A stretch of 64,000 bases of DNA from the NCBI GenBank assembly GCA_965197395.1, contig CBDANB010000004.1, positions 1 to 64,000 of the forward strand, given 5' to 3'. The notes beneath the pieces were generated by a model. The model was not told the origin of the DNA and did not search any database. It was given only the letters and a program-made list of their open reading frames with translations. Origin of the DNA: CAZYFH01 sp965197395 (GTDB taxonomy: Bacteria; Acidobacteriota; Vicinamibacteria; Vicinamibacterales; UBA8438). A program made the translations under genes and the position numbers. Below, piece by piece: positions 8,601-18,629 of the stretch; within the stretch, counting starts at the first letter, position 1, and each line of letters starts with the position of its first letter.

Positions 8601-9975
8601 GCATTCTGACGTCGCTCACAGGGTACGCAAGTGGCTGGGAATGTGCGCAGGAATATCGAGGTCACCGACGGTCAGGTAGATCATGTCGGCGAAGTCGTCC
8701 AGGTGGCGATAACCGGACGCCCGGTTCTTGACGATCTTGATAATGCGATTCAAGCCCTCGCCGACGGCATTCGTCAGCGGCCTGTCGATGAAGGCCATGA
8801 TGTGCGTGAGGTGCGTCCGCAGTGTCCCGACAAACGTGCGCAACGTCGGGATGCGGCTGCGCAACGCGGCGGTCATCCAGCGTCTGAGGAACTTCGTCGC
8901 CGAGGCCCGATAGCGGTAGTTCCAGAAGTGCTCAAACTCGTCCTTGAGCACCCAGGCGCGATGAATGCGCCGATTGGAGTTCCGCAAGCGATTGAGGAAC
9001 CGGGTATGGCCCTTGGTCCGGTGTCTGGAGTGCCTGCTGAGCAGCCACCGCAGCCCCTTGATCGCCTTGCGCCCCGGCGTGTCGAGAGCCCGCCACTGTT
9101 CCTTGCGGACTTCGTCCACGGCCTGGTTTAGCGCTTTGACGAGATGGAAGCGGTCGAGGACGAGCGTGACCTCGGGACAGTGATCGGTGATCGCCCCGAT
9201 ATAGGCGGGGCTCATGTCGCAACTGGCCCAGGCGACCCGCGTTTTCTGCCCCGGGCTCAGCCAGTCGTTGAAGAAGCGATCGATGGTGTCGCGGCCCTTG
9301 CCCGGGCCGACCCACAGGACGCGCGCGCGGTCCAGGTCGTAGACGAGGGTGGCGAACTTGCGGCCCTTGCAGTAGGAGATCTCGTCGACGCCGAGCGTGG
9401 TCAGGCCTCGGATTTTGTGCCCGTGGCGCACCCGCGTGATGACTCGGTGCAGCAGGTTGGACAGGGTCGAGGTCGGGAGCCGCAGGATCTCGGCCGCCGC
9501 CTGCTGCGTCATGATCTGGCACAGGGCGCAGAGGCGCCACTCCAGGCGGTAGGTGACGCGGGCATAGGCCGGCGCCCAGGGGATCTCCTCCTGCACGCGC
9601 CCATGGGTGGGGCACTGGATCTCTTTCGGGGCATACCAGAGCACGATGCGCAGGCCCATGACCGCCACATCCTCCCACCGCCGTCGCTCGCTTGTCTGGT
9701 GCACGATTCGGCCGCGCCGCCCACACGCCGGGCAGCGGCAGCCGTTCTTGTACGGCTTGACCGCCAGATGGAGCTCCGTGTCGCGATGCATGAACCGAAC
9801 ATGCGTGACCTTCAGACTCTTGAGACGTAGGATCGTGCGCAGCAACTTCAGGTTGCTCACGGGCTTCTCCTCCTTCCTGTCGACGGCAATCAACAGAGGG
9901 AATGAAGCCCGTGTTTACATGCAGCAATCAAGTCATTGCATCAGCTAAACGTCTTTGGCAAACCCGGATAGACCC
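8547..9975 (-). mobile_element. ISL3-family insertion sequence, copy 1 (1,429 bp)
   Basis: The element is bounded by imperfect inverted repeats of about 24 bp: GGCTATATCCGAATTTCCCA at 8547 and the complement of GGGTCTATCCGGGTTTGCCA ending at 9975. It has exactly the length of copy 2 (31431-32859) and encodes an identical transposase, but in opposite orientation. The 8-bp flanks differ (AGAAATAC against CTTTTTTG), so no target duplication exists here. A deletion or recombination next to this copy is inferred, consistent with the truncated IS3 orfB on its left. Confidence 0.9.
8616..9860 (-). CDS. ISL3-family transposase (copy 1)
   Basis: A DDE transposase identical in sequence to that at 31546-32790. 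The GTG at 9860 is taken as start because GGAAGGAGGAG lies just upstream; an in-frame TTG 33 bases earlier is possible (425 residues). The N-terminal zinc finger (CRCPACGRRGRIVHQ) is typical of ISL3. The catalytic domain shows LGVDEISYCKGRKFATLVYD (first Asp), ASCDMSPAYIGAI and VLDRFHLVKALNQAVDEVR (second Asp region), and NAVGEGLNRIIKIVKNRASGY (Glu). The gene appears intact. Confidence 0.92.
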   Translation of the reverse strand: MSNLKLLRTILRLKSLKVTHVRFMHRDTELHLAVKPYKNGCRCPACGRRGRIVHQTSERRRWEDVAVMGLRIVLWYAPKEIQCPTHGRVQEEIPWAPAYARVTYRLEWRLCALCQIMTQQAAAEILRLPTSTLSNLLHRVITRVRHGHKIRGLTTLGVDEISYCKGRKFATLVYDLDRARVLWVGPGKGRDTIDRFFNDWLSPGQKTRVAWASCDMSPAYIGAITDHCPEVTLVLDRFHLVKALNQAVDEVRKEQWRALDTPGRKAIKGLRWLLSRHSRHRTKGHTRFLNRLRNSNRRIHRAWVLKDEFEHFWNYRYRASATKFLRRWMTAALRSRIPTLRTFVGTLRTHLTHIMAFIDRPLTNAVGEGLNRIIKIVKNRASGYRHLDDFADMIYLTVGDLDIPAHIPSHLRTL

Positions 9976-9994
9976 CTTTTTTGCACTGTCCCCT

Positions 9995-11335
9995 TTACAC
10001 GTCCGAGAGTCTGCCCGTGCTATCACCGATACTCTCCGCCTTGACATTCATCTTGTCGAGGATGGACACCAGCAGATTCGCCATCGGCGTATGGTCCGGA
10101 TACACGAGGTGCCGGCCGCCTTTGAGCCGACCGGCTGCGCCACCGACGAGCAGCTCCGGCATGTTGACGTGACTGTGTACGTTGGAATTGCTCATGCCCC
10201 CGCCATACAGAATCATCGAATGATCTAGCAGGGTGCCGTCGCCATCCGCCGTCGACCGCAGCTTGTCGAGGAAATACGCGAACAGGCTCATGTGATACGT
10301 GTTGATCTTTGCGAGTTTCTCTAACTTATCTGGGTCGTTCCCGTGATGCGAGGTGGAGTGGTGCGGATCCGGGACGCCAATCTGGTTGTATGTCCGATAG
10401 GACGTTTCGCGTGCCAGCATGAAGGTGCCCACGCGTGTCACGTCAGCCTGGAACGCCAGCGCCTGAAGGTCGAACAACAGCTTGACATGATCCTCATACA
10501 GATCGGGAATTCCGGCCGGCAGCTCCGGCAAGAGCAGATGGTCTGCCTCCTGTTTCTCCATCCTCTGAACCCGGCGCTCCACCTCGCGGACGCTGTCGAG
10601 ATACTCCGTCACGCGCGTCCGGTCGGCCGCACCGAGTTGCCCGTGCAGGCGGGCCATCTGGCGGACGATCGCGTCGAGAATGCTCCCGTCTTCTTCGGCC
10701 TGGCGGCGGCGCGCCTCGACGCTGCCGCCGTCACCGAACAGTCGTTCGAAGACGCGGCGAGGATTGGTCTGCATCGGCAGCGGCGTGGTAGGCGTGCGCC
10801 ACGACAACGTGCTGGTGTAGGCGCAGGCATAGCCGATCTCGCACGAGCCCACCGTGGCGAAATTCTCCGCGGCCAGCTCGAGCGAGCGCAACGGCGTATC
10901 TCGCCCAATCTCATCGGCCGCGATCTGATCGATCGTCTTACCGCCTCGCACATCGGCGCCTTCCGTCCGGTTCGGATGAACGCCGCTCAGCCACACCGCG
11001 CTCGAGCGCGCATGGTCACCCGATCCCTCCCCCTCCTCGGCGTCCGCATTTCGTGCGGCCAGGTTCGACAACACGACGAGACGATCCCGGAAGGGCGCCA
11101 ACGGCGTCAGCGTCGGGGAAAGTTCGAAGGTCGTCCCTGCCCCCACCGGGGTCCATTTGTCCAGGACCGCACCGTTTGGGATGTACACGAACCCCAGTCG
11201 ACGCACCCCATTGGCGGCCGTCTTCGACATGGCTGAGAGCGCCGGCACCATCGCATCCAACAGTGGCAGCGCCACAGTTGCCCCCACTCCACGGAGGAAC
11301 GTCCGGCGGTGGATGGCCTTCTTGGTGATGATCAT
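9995..11335 (-). CDS. DUF1552 domain protein, twin-arginine exported
   Basis: A 446-residue protein of the DUF1552 family, common in Acidobacteriota and Planctomycetes and of unknown biochemical role. The start at 11335 is chosen for its AAGGAG ribosome site; a start seven codons earlier would overlap the upstream stop. The Tat signal is RRTFLRGVGATVALPLLDAM (residues 10-29). Family hallmarks follow: RRLGFVYIPNGAVLDKWTP, the LEL.CEIGYACAYT segment, PRRVFERLFGD, and YGGGMSNSNVHSHVNMPELL near the end. It is the third gene of a - strand module (ankyrin protein, DUF1592 protein, DUF1552 protein), 17 bp after the DUF1592 gene. The trio recurs at 24721-29982. The 3' end lies only 20 bp from ISL3 copy 1. 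Confidence 0.88.
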   Translation of the reverse strand: MIITKKAIHRRTFLRGVGATVALPLLDAMVPALSAMSKTAANGVRRLGFVYIPNGAVLDKWTPVGAGTTFELSPTLTPLAPFRDRLVVLSNLAARNADAEEGEGSGDHARSSAVWLSGVHPNRTEGADVRGGKTIDQIAADEIGRDTPLRSLELAAENFATVGSCEIGYACAYTSTLSWRTPTTPLPMQTNPRRVFERLFGDGGSVEARRRQAEEDGSILDAIVRQMARLHGQLGAADRTRVTEYLDSVREVERRVQRMEKQEADHLLLPELPAGIPDLYEDHVKLLFDLQALAFQADVTRVGTFMLARETSYRTYNQIGVPDPHHSTSHHGNDPDKLEKLAKINTYHMSLFAYFLDKLRSTADGDGTLLDHSMILYGGGMSNSNVHSHVNMPELLVGGAAGRLKGGRHLVYPDHTPMANLLVSILDKMNVKAESIGDSTGRLSDV

Positions 11336-11352
11336 GGCTCGACTCCTTTCCC

Positions 11353-13803
11353 TCATCTGACGGTCGTCGTCACCTCTGTAGCAGACGATGTTCGCATCCG
11401 AAACGCCTCGCTGTTGACGATGCCTCGAATGATCGACGAGAAGCGATACTGCTGGTCGGCGGCCTTTCTCACGATCGCGCGCACACCCGGCGCATCATGA
11501 TACGTGAGTCCCCGCCCCAAGGCGTAGGTGAGCATCTTGTTCGTGAAGGTCGTCACGAACGCTTCCGGCCGCGACAGCAGCGCCTCGCGGAGTCCGACCG
11601 GTCCATCAAACTGGGTTCCATCGGCCAGGCGTCCCGAGGTGTCGATGACGTTCCCGTCCTCAGCGATGGTTCGCCAACGGCCAACCGCATCGAAGTTCGA
11701 AAGCCCGAATCCAATCGGGTCCATCTTCGCGTGACACGCCGCGCAGGCCGAATTCGCCCGATGCTGAGCCAAGCGCTCACGCATGGATAGGACTTTCTCG
11801 TCACTGCTGTCTTCGAGCTCGGGCACGTCCGGCGGGGGCGGGGGTGGCGGCGCGCCGAGGAGGTTCTCGAGGACCCACTTACCGCGCAACACCGGAGTGG
11901 TGCGCGTCGCATACGAGGTGACCGTCAAAATGCTGCCCTGACCGAGCAGCCCGCGCCGGTGGTCATCGGTGATCCCGACACGCCTGAAGCGATCGCCATA
12001 CACGCCCGGAATGCCGTAATGCCGCGCGAGCCGCGCGTTCACGAAGGTGTAGTCCGCCGTGAGCAGGTCCAGGATGCTGCGGTCCTCGCGCATGACGCTT
12101 TCGAAGAACAACTCCGTTTCCCGTTGAAACCCCCGACGCAGGTTCTCGTCGAAGTCGGGAAATTCGTTGGGGTCCGGGCTTGTGCTGGGCAAATTGCGCA
12201 AATGCAGCCACTGCCCCGCGAAATTGCTCACCAGCGCCTCGGACCGGGGGTCCGCGAGCATCCGCTGCACCTGGCGCTCGAACACGATCGGGTCGCTCAG
12301 GCGGCCGCGCTCGGCCACGGCCAGCAATTCGTCATCAGGCAGGCTGCTCCAGAGAAAAAAGGACAGCCGCGAGGCCAGCTCCACGTCAGTGACGCGATAG
12401 ACGGTATCCGGAGGCAGCTGCTCCGGATCGCTTTCGAAACGGAAGACGAACTGCGGGCTCGCCAGGAGGAACCGCAGAGCCAGCTCGATCCCGGCTTCGA
12501 AGCCGCCTTGACCCCGCCCGGCCCGGTAGAACCCGAGCAGCTCTTCGATGTCGGTCGCAGTCAGCGGCCGTCGATACGCCTGACGCGCCAACCTCGACAG
12601 AATGGTGTGGGCACAGCGCTCGTCATCTGGGGACCCCGACACCCCGCGTGCCTCGCTCCGCTCGCTGGGGTCGGTGGGCTGACACACGAAGATGCGCTGC
12701 CGGCTCGGCGTGTTCGTCGCGCCCACTGGCGCTCCGGTCGCCCCGTACGGACCCGTGATGACCATCCGATCGAGGTAAGGCAACCCGACACGATCCCCAA
12801 CGTTCACGCTGACGAGGGATTTCTTCTGCTCGAGGTAGGCGGACGGCTTCCCCACGAACGTCGCCACGACTGCGTGATCGCCGGCCGGGACGGGGACGCG
12901 GACCCACATGTGGTCATCCACCTGTGCCGGGCGGCCCCGAGGTCCGGAGACGTCCGGGCCGCCGAACGCGAAGAGCCCCAGCCGCGCGCCGTCGAGCGTG
13001 AGCTCGACGTGGTGTTCCTCATCGATGCCCCGGACGCTGGCGACGGCGCTCCGTCTGAGCCGTAGTCGAAACTCATACTCTGCGTCGACCGGGAAGTACT
13101 CGCGAACCAGCAATCCGCCGCGACTTCCCAAGGGCAGACCGTCCAGATGGTAGTTTTGCGTAAGATCTTCGCGTACCTTGTGCGTGATGCGAATTGGCGG
13201 AATCAGAGGATTGCCGAGAGCGAGCCGGCTGACCTTCCGCGCCGCCGTCACATAACTCTCCAGCAGCAGCGGCGAGACCCCGAGGGCATCCGCGATGTTG
13301 TCGAACCCATACGTCGCATTGTCGGTCGGAAGCAGCTCGCTCACATCGACGTCGAGGGCGAGCAGGTCGCGGATGGCGTTGCGATACTCGGCCCGATTCA
13401 GCCGATGCAGCGACACACGACCGGGACGCGGATGCGCCGCGGCGAGGTCGTCCAGCGACGTCTCGAGCCAGGAGGCAAGGGCATCGTACGTGCCGTCGTC
13501 GGGCCGGGGCCTGCCGGGAGGCGGCATCGACCGGCTCCGAAGCTTGTGAACGACCTTCTCCCATGCGTCGGGCGCGCCGCTCACCTGGGCGACATCCAGG
13601 CTGTCCAGGACGAGTCCTGCCGTCCGCAATCGCTCGTTGTGGCAGGGCACGCAGTACTGGTTCAGCACGGCGCGAGCGTCGGGGCCGGCGGGCACACCGG
13701 CTGGCGACGGCTGCTGCGCTGCGCTCGCAGCGCCCGCCGCACCCTGCGCCACCCAGAACAGCCCAGCGACTCCGATCACCCCGACACACCGTCCTACAGC
13801 CAT
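11353..13803 (-). CDS. DUF1592/DUF1588/DUF1585 multidomain protein with haem motifs
   Basis: An 816-residue exported protein. The ATG at 13803 has an AAAGGAG ribosome site and is followed by a signal peptide (VIGVAGLFWVAQGAAGAASA). Domains in order are: cytochrome c-like segment with C51-x-x-C54-H55 (YCVPCHNERLRTAG), DUF1587 (HRLNRAEYRNAIRDLLALDV), a carbohydrate-binding-like DUF1595 region, and DUF1592 (YRVTDVELASRLSFFLWSS). Then come DUF1588 (YATRTTPVLRGKWVLENLLG, followed by a polyproline linker) and DUF1585. A second CxxCH is at 687-691 (CAACHAKMDPIGFGLSNFD). The two CxxCH motifs suggest covalent haem and an extracytoplasmic redox role, but the substrate is unknown. It lies between an ankyrin gene and a DUF1552 gene; the paralogue is at 24721-27207. 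Confidence 0.88.
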   Translation of the reverse strand: MAVGRCVGVIGVAGLFWVAQGAAGAASAAQQPSPAGVPAGPDARAVLNQYCVPCHNERLRTAGLVLDSLDVAQVSGAPDAWEKVVHKLRSRSMPPPGRPRPDDGTYDALASWLETSLDDLAAAHPRPGRVSLHRLNRAEYRNAIRDLLALDVDVSELLPTDNATYGFDNIADALGVSPLLLESYVTAARKVSRLALGNPLIPPIRITHKVREDLTQNYHLDGLPLGSRGGLLVREYFPVDAEYEFRLRLRRSAVASVRGIDEEHHVELTLDGARLGLFAFGGPDVSGPRGRPAQVDDHMWVRVPVPAGDHAVVATFVGKPSAYLEQKKSLVSVNVGDRVGLPYLDRMVITGPYGATGAPVGATNTPSRQRIFVCQPTDPSERSEARGVSGSPDDERCAHTILSRLARQAYRRPLTATDIEELLGFYRAGRGQGGFEAGIELALRFLLASPQFVFRFESDPEQLPPDTVYRVTDVELASRLSFFLWSSLPDDELLAVAERGRLSDPIVFERQVQRMLADPRSEALVSNFAGQWLHLRNLPSTSPDPNEFPDFDENLRRGFQRETELFFESVMREDRSILDLLTADYTFVNARLARHYGIPGVYGDRFRRVGITDDHRRGLLGQGSILTVTSYATRTTPVLRGKWVLENLLGAPPPPPPPDVPELEDSSDEKVLSMRERLAQHRANSACAACHAKMDPIGFGLSNFDAVGRWRTIAEDGNVIDTSGRLADGTQFDGPVGLREALLSRPEAFVTTFTNKMLTYALGRGLTYHDAPGVRAIVRKAADQQYRFSSIIRGIVNSEAFRMRTSSATEVTTTVR

Positions 13804-13876
13804 CGCGCGCTCCTTTCGACCGTGGCGAGAGAGAACAGGGGGAGGTCCACGCGCGACCGAGGGCGCCTGCTCATCC

Positions 13877-15469
13877 TCATCGTGAGCCACCGGAGGCATC
13901 CGGGGCACACACCATCGCAATCGAGGGGTTCCAGCGGGCTGGGCACTGTCGCGCTTCCGTGGCGAGTGCATTGCCTCCGTTCAGCTTGTGCAGCAGCTCC
14001 GCGGCACTGTCACGGTGGATGAGGCTCGCGAGCTGGAGGAATCCGTGTTCCGCGAGCTCCGCGGGCGTGCGGCCCAGCTCGTCCCGCTGGTCCATCCTCG
14101 CCCCCGCATCAACCAGCAATTGGATGACGCTGTTGTTCGCGATCCGGTACACCGCTCCATGTAACGCGGTCTGGCCGCGGTCGTTGACCGCATTGATCTC
14201 AAGACCGGCATCCAGCGCCAGCGTGACGGCCTCGAGCACATCGCGCTCCGGCTTGAGATGATAAGTTCGTCCTTCCAGGAACCCGACCCCTGCGGCGACC
14301 ATCAACGGGGTCGTGTTCCCATAGGTAGACAGCTGCGGATCGGCGCCGTGCGCCAGCAAGAGACGCATGGCGTCAACGTCGACGGCCTGGGCCGCCAGCA
14401 GAAACGGTGTCGCGCCGCTCACGTTCAAAGTGTTGTCGATCACCGGTCGACCCGCAGCACCCGCCTGGGCATCGGTCCGCCGGGGCGTCTCGACCGTTCG
14501 CGCATTCGGATCCGCTCCTCGCGCCAGCAGGACTTCGATGAACTCGAGACCCTCCTCGGCATCCGTGCCTCTCAGAAGGCGCCGCAGGCCTGCGGGATTA
14601 CGAGCGCGCACCGCGGCGTGCAGCGGGGTTTCCCCCCGGCTGTCGCCTGCGTTCGGGTCGGCGCCCCTGTCCAGCAGCAGTGCGGCAACGGGATAATGCC
14701 GGGTGTCGATGGCACTCCTCAACACGCTTGCGCCTCCGACGACGGTCTTGTTCACGTCCGCGCCGGCGTTCACCAGGACCCGCGCCGACTCCAGAGAGCC
14801 TTCCCGCGCTGCAAAGAACAGGGCCGTGAACCTATCACGGTCGTCAGCCAGCGACGGATCCCCGCGGCCGCGCGACCGAGGTCGCGTTCCCGTCGCGGTG
14901 ACGCGCACGTCAGCGCCCCGCTCGATCAGCAGCTGGACAGACGCGGCATGGTTTTCCCCAGCGGCCCACATCAACGCCGTTTGGCCGCGCCAACTGTCCG
15001 TCGCGTTGACGTCGGCCCCGTGAGCGAGCAAGGCCGCCACCGCCTTCACCCTGCCCGTGCGCGCACACGTCAGCAGCGCAGGCTCTCCTGAGGGCGCGGC
15101 ATTCGGATCCGCACCAGCCATGACCAGCCGCTCGACCATCTCGGGGTTGGCGTTGGTGCAGGCGAGCGAGAGCGGTGTGGCGCCGTACCGGTTGGCGACG
15201 TTGACGTCGGCCGCCGCGTCGAGCAGCCAATCGGCCATTTCCCGGTCGTCGCGGTAGACCGCCCAGTGAAGTGCCGTGGTGCCGTCCACCGCTGGCGAGT
15301 TCACGTCGGCCCCCTGACGCAGCAGGACAGACACGGCGTCCCGATCTCCTGCCTTGGCCGCCTCCGGGAGACGAGCGTCGCTCCCGGCGGCGACAAGCCC
15401 AGTCACGGCCAAGAGAAGAGAGTACACCCCTGCACTAATGCGTCGAAGCCGCATCTTTCTCATGCGCAT
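13877..15469 (-). CDS. Secreted ankyrin-repeat protein
   Basis: A 530-residue protein with an N-terminal signal (ISAGVYSLLLAVTGLVAAGSDA) and then about ten ankyrin repeats. Examples are DGTTALHWAVYRDDREMADW, YGATPLSLACTNANPEMVER, RGETPLHAAVRARNPAGLRR and RGQTALHGAVYRIANNSVIQ, each with the LLxxGADxN turn. Repeats suggest a periplasmic protein-protein scaffold. It is the first gene of the module with the DUF1592 and DUF1552 genes (74-bp gap). Three closely spaced ATGs (15469, 15463, 15454) could each serve as start; the first is given. Confidence 0.82.
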   Translation of the reverse strand: MRMRKMRLRRISAGVYSLLLAVTGLVAAGSDARLPEAAKAGDRDAVSVLLRQGADVNSPAVDGTTALHWAVYRDDREMADWLLDAAADVNVANRYGATPLSLACTNANPEMVERLVMAGADPNAAPSGEPALLTCARTGRVKAVAALLAHGADVNATDSWRGQTALMWAAGENHAASVQLLIERGADVRVTATGTRPRSRGRGDPSLADDRDRFTALFFAAREGSLESARVLVNAGADVNKTVVGGASVLRSAIDTRHYPVAALLLDRGADPNAGDSRGETPLHAAVRARNPAGLRRLLRGTDAEEGLEFIEVLLARGADPNARTVETPRRTDAQAGAAGRPVIDNTLNVSGATPFLLAAQAVDVDAMRLLLAHGADPQLSTYGNTTPLMVAAGVGFLEGRTYHLKPERDVLEAVTLALDAGLEINAVNDRGQTALHGAVYRIANNSVIQLLVDAGARMDQRDELGRTPAELAEHGFLQLASLIHRDSAAELLHKLNGGNALATEARQCPARWNPSIAMVCAPDASGGSR

Positions 15470-15611
15470 AAAGCTTCCCTACCTCGTGCGCATAAGTTAC
15501 CCCGCGGTGCAGGAGGACGTCAACCAACGAGTGGTGTGTCCCCGCCCAGCCACCGCTGGCGCATCTTGCTGTTGCGGTAGCACTCTTCATGTGGCTCTCG
15601 CAGTCACGGCC

Positions 15612-15651
15612 ATCGAGAGCATGATCTCGCCATCGAAAACATGCTCTCGAT
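15612..15651 (-). terminator. Strong stem-loop downstream of the TonB receptor
   Basis: A perfect 12-bp inverted repeat, ATCGAGAGCATG at 15612-15623 and CATGCTCTCGAT at 15640-15651, with a 16-nt loop. It lies six bases beyond the stop of the receptor gene on the - strand. There is no T-run, so intrinsic termination is uncertain; 3'-end protection is an alternative. Confidence 0.5.
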
Positions 15652-15656
15652 CAGGC

Positions 15657-18509
15657 TCAGAACTCGATCTGCCCACCGATCTGTAATCGCCGGGGGTTCG
15701 CGATGAGCAAGGGGTCTTGAAACCGCGACCCGAAGGTGGTGTTGACCCGCCACACCGTCGATATGTTCGGCAGATTGAAGATCTCCACGAACCCCTGCAC
15801 GCGGGTTTGCCCGATCTGGAACGTGCGCGCGACTCTGAGATCCAGCTGCTTGACATGGTCATAGAACACCGTGTCGGGACTGATGAGGGTGACGCTCCGG
15901 TTACCGCCACCCGTCAGTGGGATTCCCGCGATCGCACTGTTGTACCTGTAGGTCGACCCGATGCTGCCGGGGGGCCTGAGCTGGACCGTCCCACTGACGA
16001 AAAAGTCGTACGGTAGCGGATAGCCGGCCGACACCTTGAAGAGCGCCCGGAACGGCGGCACCTGGTCGCAGAAGCGGAGCCTATTCGGATCGGAGTTCGA
16101 CACGTCGCAGCTGTTCGTCGCGGTCCGTTCCGTCGTCACGCTGCCGAAGGCAAAGCCGCCGCCCGGCAGCCGCGCGTTGACGCTCGCCTCGAAGCCGTCG
16201 TACACCCTCGTGTTGTCGGGAGAAAAGCTCATCACGCGGTCCACGATGCCCAGCTTATCCGGGTTCAGATTGTACTGCGTGATGACCTCGCCGCCGCCAT
16301 TCGGCAGCCTCGGATCCAGCGGCGCTGTCATGGTGAACGGCGTCCAGTCACGAACCGAGTCTATCGCCGCATTCTTTGTCAACGGCATGTTGTAAAACTG
16401 TCGCCGATAGTACCCCCCGTTGACCGAGACTTGCGGCAGCAGCTCGTGCGTGATTGTTACCGTGCCTTCCCAGTTGCTGCCCCGTGGCGTGTCCGGGTCA
16501 AACCTTGTCGAACCCGACGGCAAGCCGAAGTTCACGTTGCGCGCGGGGCCGATCTCGTCGAACTGGACGTTGCCAGACGCATCCGTGGCCGCCCCGTTAC
16601 CATCGAGGTCCGTCCAACTGCGTGATTCCCTCTGAATGGTCATCGGGTTGACCGCATCGGCGATTCGCGCCGACATCGTCTGCAGGAATTTGCCAACTGA
16701 GGCTTTGAGCGCCGTCTTGCCGTTGCCGAACAGGTCGTACGCCACGCCCCCCCGGACCGACCAATCCCGCCAGCACGGCGCGCACGGGATGGTGTCCGTG
16801 CTGCGCGCCGGCACAAAGCGACCGGCCGGCGATGTCTGTGGCGGCACCGACACGTCCAGGTAGTCGAACCGGCCCCCCACGTTCAACGTCAAGCGATCAG
16901 TGACGGTCCACGCTTCCTGCGCGAACAGCCCCAGATCGGCGTTCACTCTGTTGGTTCTAAACACTGGCGTATTCGCCACGGTGACGGAGTTCGCCACTCC
17001 GTTAAAAAGGGTCAGCCGACTCATGTCTGCGTGCGACAAGCTGGTCCATTCGTCAGTGCCTCGCTGAAAGCTCACGCCGCCCTTGAACGTATGGGAGCCG
17101 GTCACATAGGACGCGGTCGCGTTCGTGTGATAGATTTTGTCAAGGGCGATCCTGATATTGTACGGGGCTCCCCCATAGGTGAACCCGGTTGTCGCCTCGC
17201 GTTTTTGGACATCGAACGGACCGAGCTCGGGCTGCGGCAGGTTAGTCGCCGACGCAACATGGACGGACTGCCCAAACTCGAAGAGTAGCCGGTTTGTCGG
17301 CACCGACGACATCCTCGCCGTAACGGAGTAGTTGATCGGCGCCGTCACCCGTGTGGCCGCTTCCGGCGACGTCAGACCCGTGACGCCAAAACGCTGTATC
17401 GAAGACGTACCGTGGGTGCCCATGACCCGGAGCTTATTCCTTGGCGTCATCTGGTAGGTCAGCCGGAGCGACGCGTTGGGATTCACGGCTCCTCCGGTGT
17501 CGGCCTGCGTGCCGTCAGCTAAGAACGTGTTCGTGATGAGCGTATTAAATTGCGAGAATTTGAGAGTCCCGAAATACCAGAGCTTGTCTTCCACGATCGG
17601 ACCGCCGACGGCCACGTTACTTTCCCAATTGAAATCTGGCAAGCTCTGTGCCGAAATAAACTCACGCAGTTCCGGTGTGAGGTTCCCGCCCTGCAACGAC
17701 TGATTCGAGCCGAAGGCGCGATACACGAATGAGAACTCGTTGCCGCCTTCCTTCGGGATCGCGTCCAGGCGCACTCCGGCGTTTGGCGTTTCCGCCGAGT
17801 GCGATGAGACGTCGTACACCACTTCTTGCAACGAGAGGTCGTTGGGAGAGTTGGCGGAAGTCAAGTTTCCAGAAAAATACAGCATCTGCGCGACGTTCTG
17901 CCCATCGACAGTGCGGCGCTGGTCCTCAGTAGCGATTGAGCCGTGGACGCTCGAGAACTCGAGGTAATGGTCGCTATAGGCCTGCGAGTCAGACCCGCCG
18001 GCGCTCCTGTTGTAGGAATTCACGCCGGGGACGACGCTCATCGCTCGATCTATGCTGCGCCCGACCGGTAAGCTTTGGAGTATCTCCTGATTCGCCACGA
18101 ACTGCACCCGCGTGCCTTGCACGTCCACCGTCGGCGACTCCGCCGTGACCGTCACCGTCTCCTCGACCGTCCCGACCGTCAGCTCGGCATTCACCCGCGC
18201 CGCAAACGCACCTTCGAGCACGATGCCCTCGCGCACCACGGTCCTGAAGCCGGGTAGCGAAAACGTCACCTGGTAGGTGCCCGGACGCAAATCGATAATG
18301 GCGTACCGACCATTGCCGTCCGTCACGCCACTCCGCACGCGCTCGATCAGCGCCGGGCTCGACCCCTCCACCGTCACGCCAGGCAGCACGAGGCCCGACG
18401 CGTCTTGCACCACGCCGACAAGGCTTGCCCGCTCCTGCGCGGTGGCGGTTGCCGGAAACAGCAAGACCCCGAAGAGTCCGATAAGCGAAACGAGAGCGAA
18501 TGAACGCAT
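15657..18509 (-). CDS. TonB-dependent receptor with carboxypeptidase-regulatory domain (Oar-like)
   Basis: A 950-residue outer-membrane protein. The ATG at 18509 has a GAGGAGG ribosome site and begins a clear signal peptide (FALVSLIGLFGVLLFPATATAQ). Residues about 26-110 form a carboxypeptidase-regulatory-like beta-sandwich (LVGVVQDASGLVLPGVTVEG, GRYAIIDLRPGTYQVTFSLPGF). A plug domain follows (VQFVANQEILQSLPVGRSID, MSVVPGVNSYN), then a long barrel ending in IGGQIEF with the C-terminal aromatic residue used for outer-membrane assembly. Such proteins are abundant in Acidobacteriota and are thought to take up polymers or act in surface assembly. The ligand is unknown. The 3' stem-loop at 15612-15651 follows it. 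Confidence 0.9.
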   Translation of the reverse strand: MRSFALVSLIGLFGVLLFPATATAQERASLVGVVQDASGLVLPGVTVEGSSPALIERVRSGVTDGNGRYAIIDLRPGTYQVTFSLPGFRTVVREGIVLEGAFAARVNAELTVGTVEETVTVTAESPTVDVQGTRVQFVANQEILQSLPVGRSIDRAMSVVPGVNSYNRSAGGSDSQAYSDHYLEFSSVHGSIATEDQRRTVDGQNVAQMLYFSGNLTSANSPNDLSLQEVVYDVSSHSAETPNAGVRLDAIPKEGGNEFSFVYRAFGSNQSLQGGNLTPELREFISAQSLPDFNWESNVAVGGPIVEDKLWYFGTLKFSQFNTLITNTFLADGTQADTGGAVNPNASLRLTYQMTPRNKLRVMGTHGTSSIQRFGVTGLTSPEAATRVTAPINYSVTARMSSVPTNRLLFEFGQSVHVASATNLPQPELGPFDVQKREATTGFTYGGAPYNIRIALDKIYHTNATASYVTGSHTFKGGVSFQRGTDEWTSLSHADMSRLTLFNGVANSVTVANTPVFRTNRVNADLGLFAQEAWTVTDRLTLNVGGRFDYLDVSVPPQTSPAGRFVPARSTDTIPCAPCWRDWSVRGGVAYDLFGNGKTALKASVGKFLQTMSARIADAVNPMTIQRESRSWTDLDGNGAATDASGNVQFDEIGPARNVNFGLPSGSTRFDPDTPRGSNWEGTVTITHELLPQVSVNGGYYRRQFYNMPLTKNAAIDSVRDWTPFTMTAPLDPRLPNGGGEVITQYNLNPDKLGIVDRVMSFSPDNTRVYDGFEASVNARLPGGGFAFGSVTTERTATNSCDVSNSDPNRLRFCDQVPPFRALFKVSAGYPLPYDFFVSGTVQLRPPGSIGSTYRYNSAIAGIPLTGGGNRSVTLISPDTVFYDHVKQLDLRVARTFQIGQTRVQGFVEIFNLPNISTVWRVNTTFGSRFQDPLLIANPRRLQIGGQIEF

Positions 18510-18629
18510 TTGCCCCTCCTCAATTCGGGGTTGATGCCGCTCGGCTGTAGTACCGAATTCATCGCACCACCCTATCGTCGACAGCACCATACGCCTCGGC
18601 GTGGCGTGAAGGAACTAGGGAGATCCCTA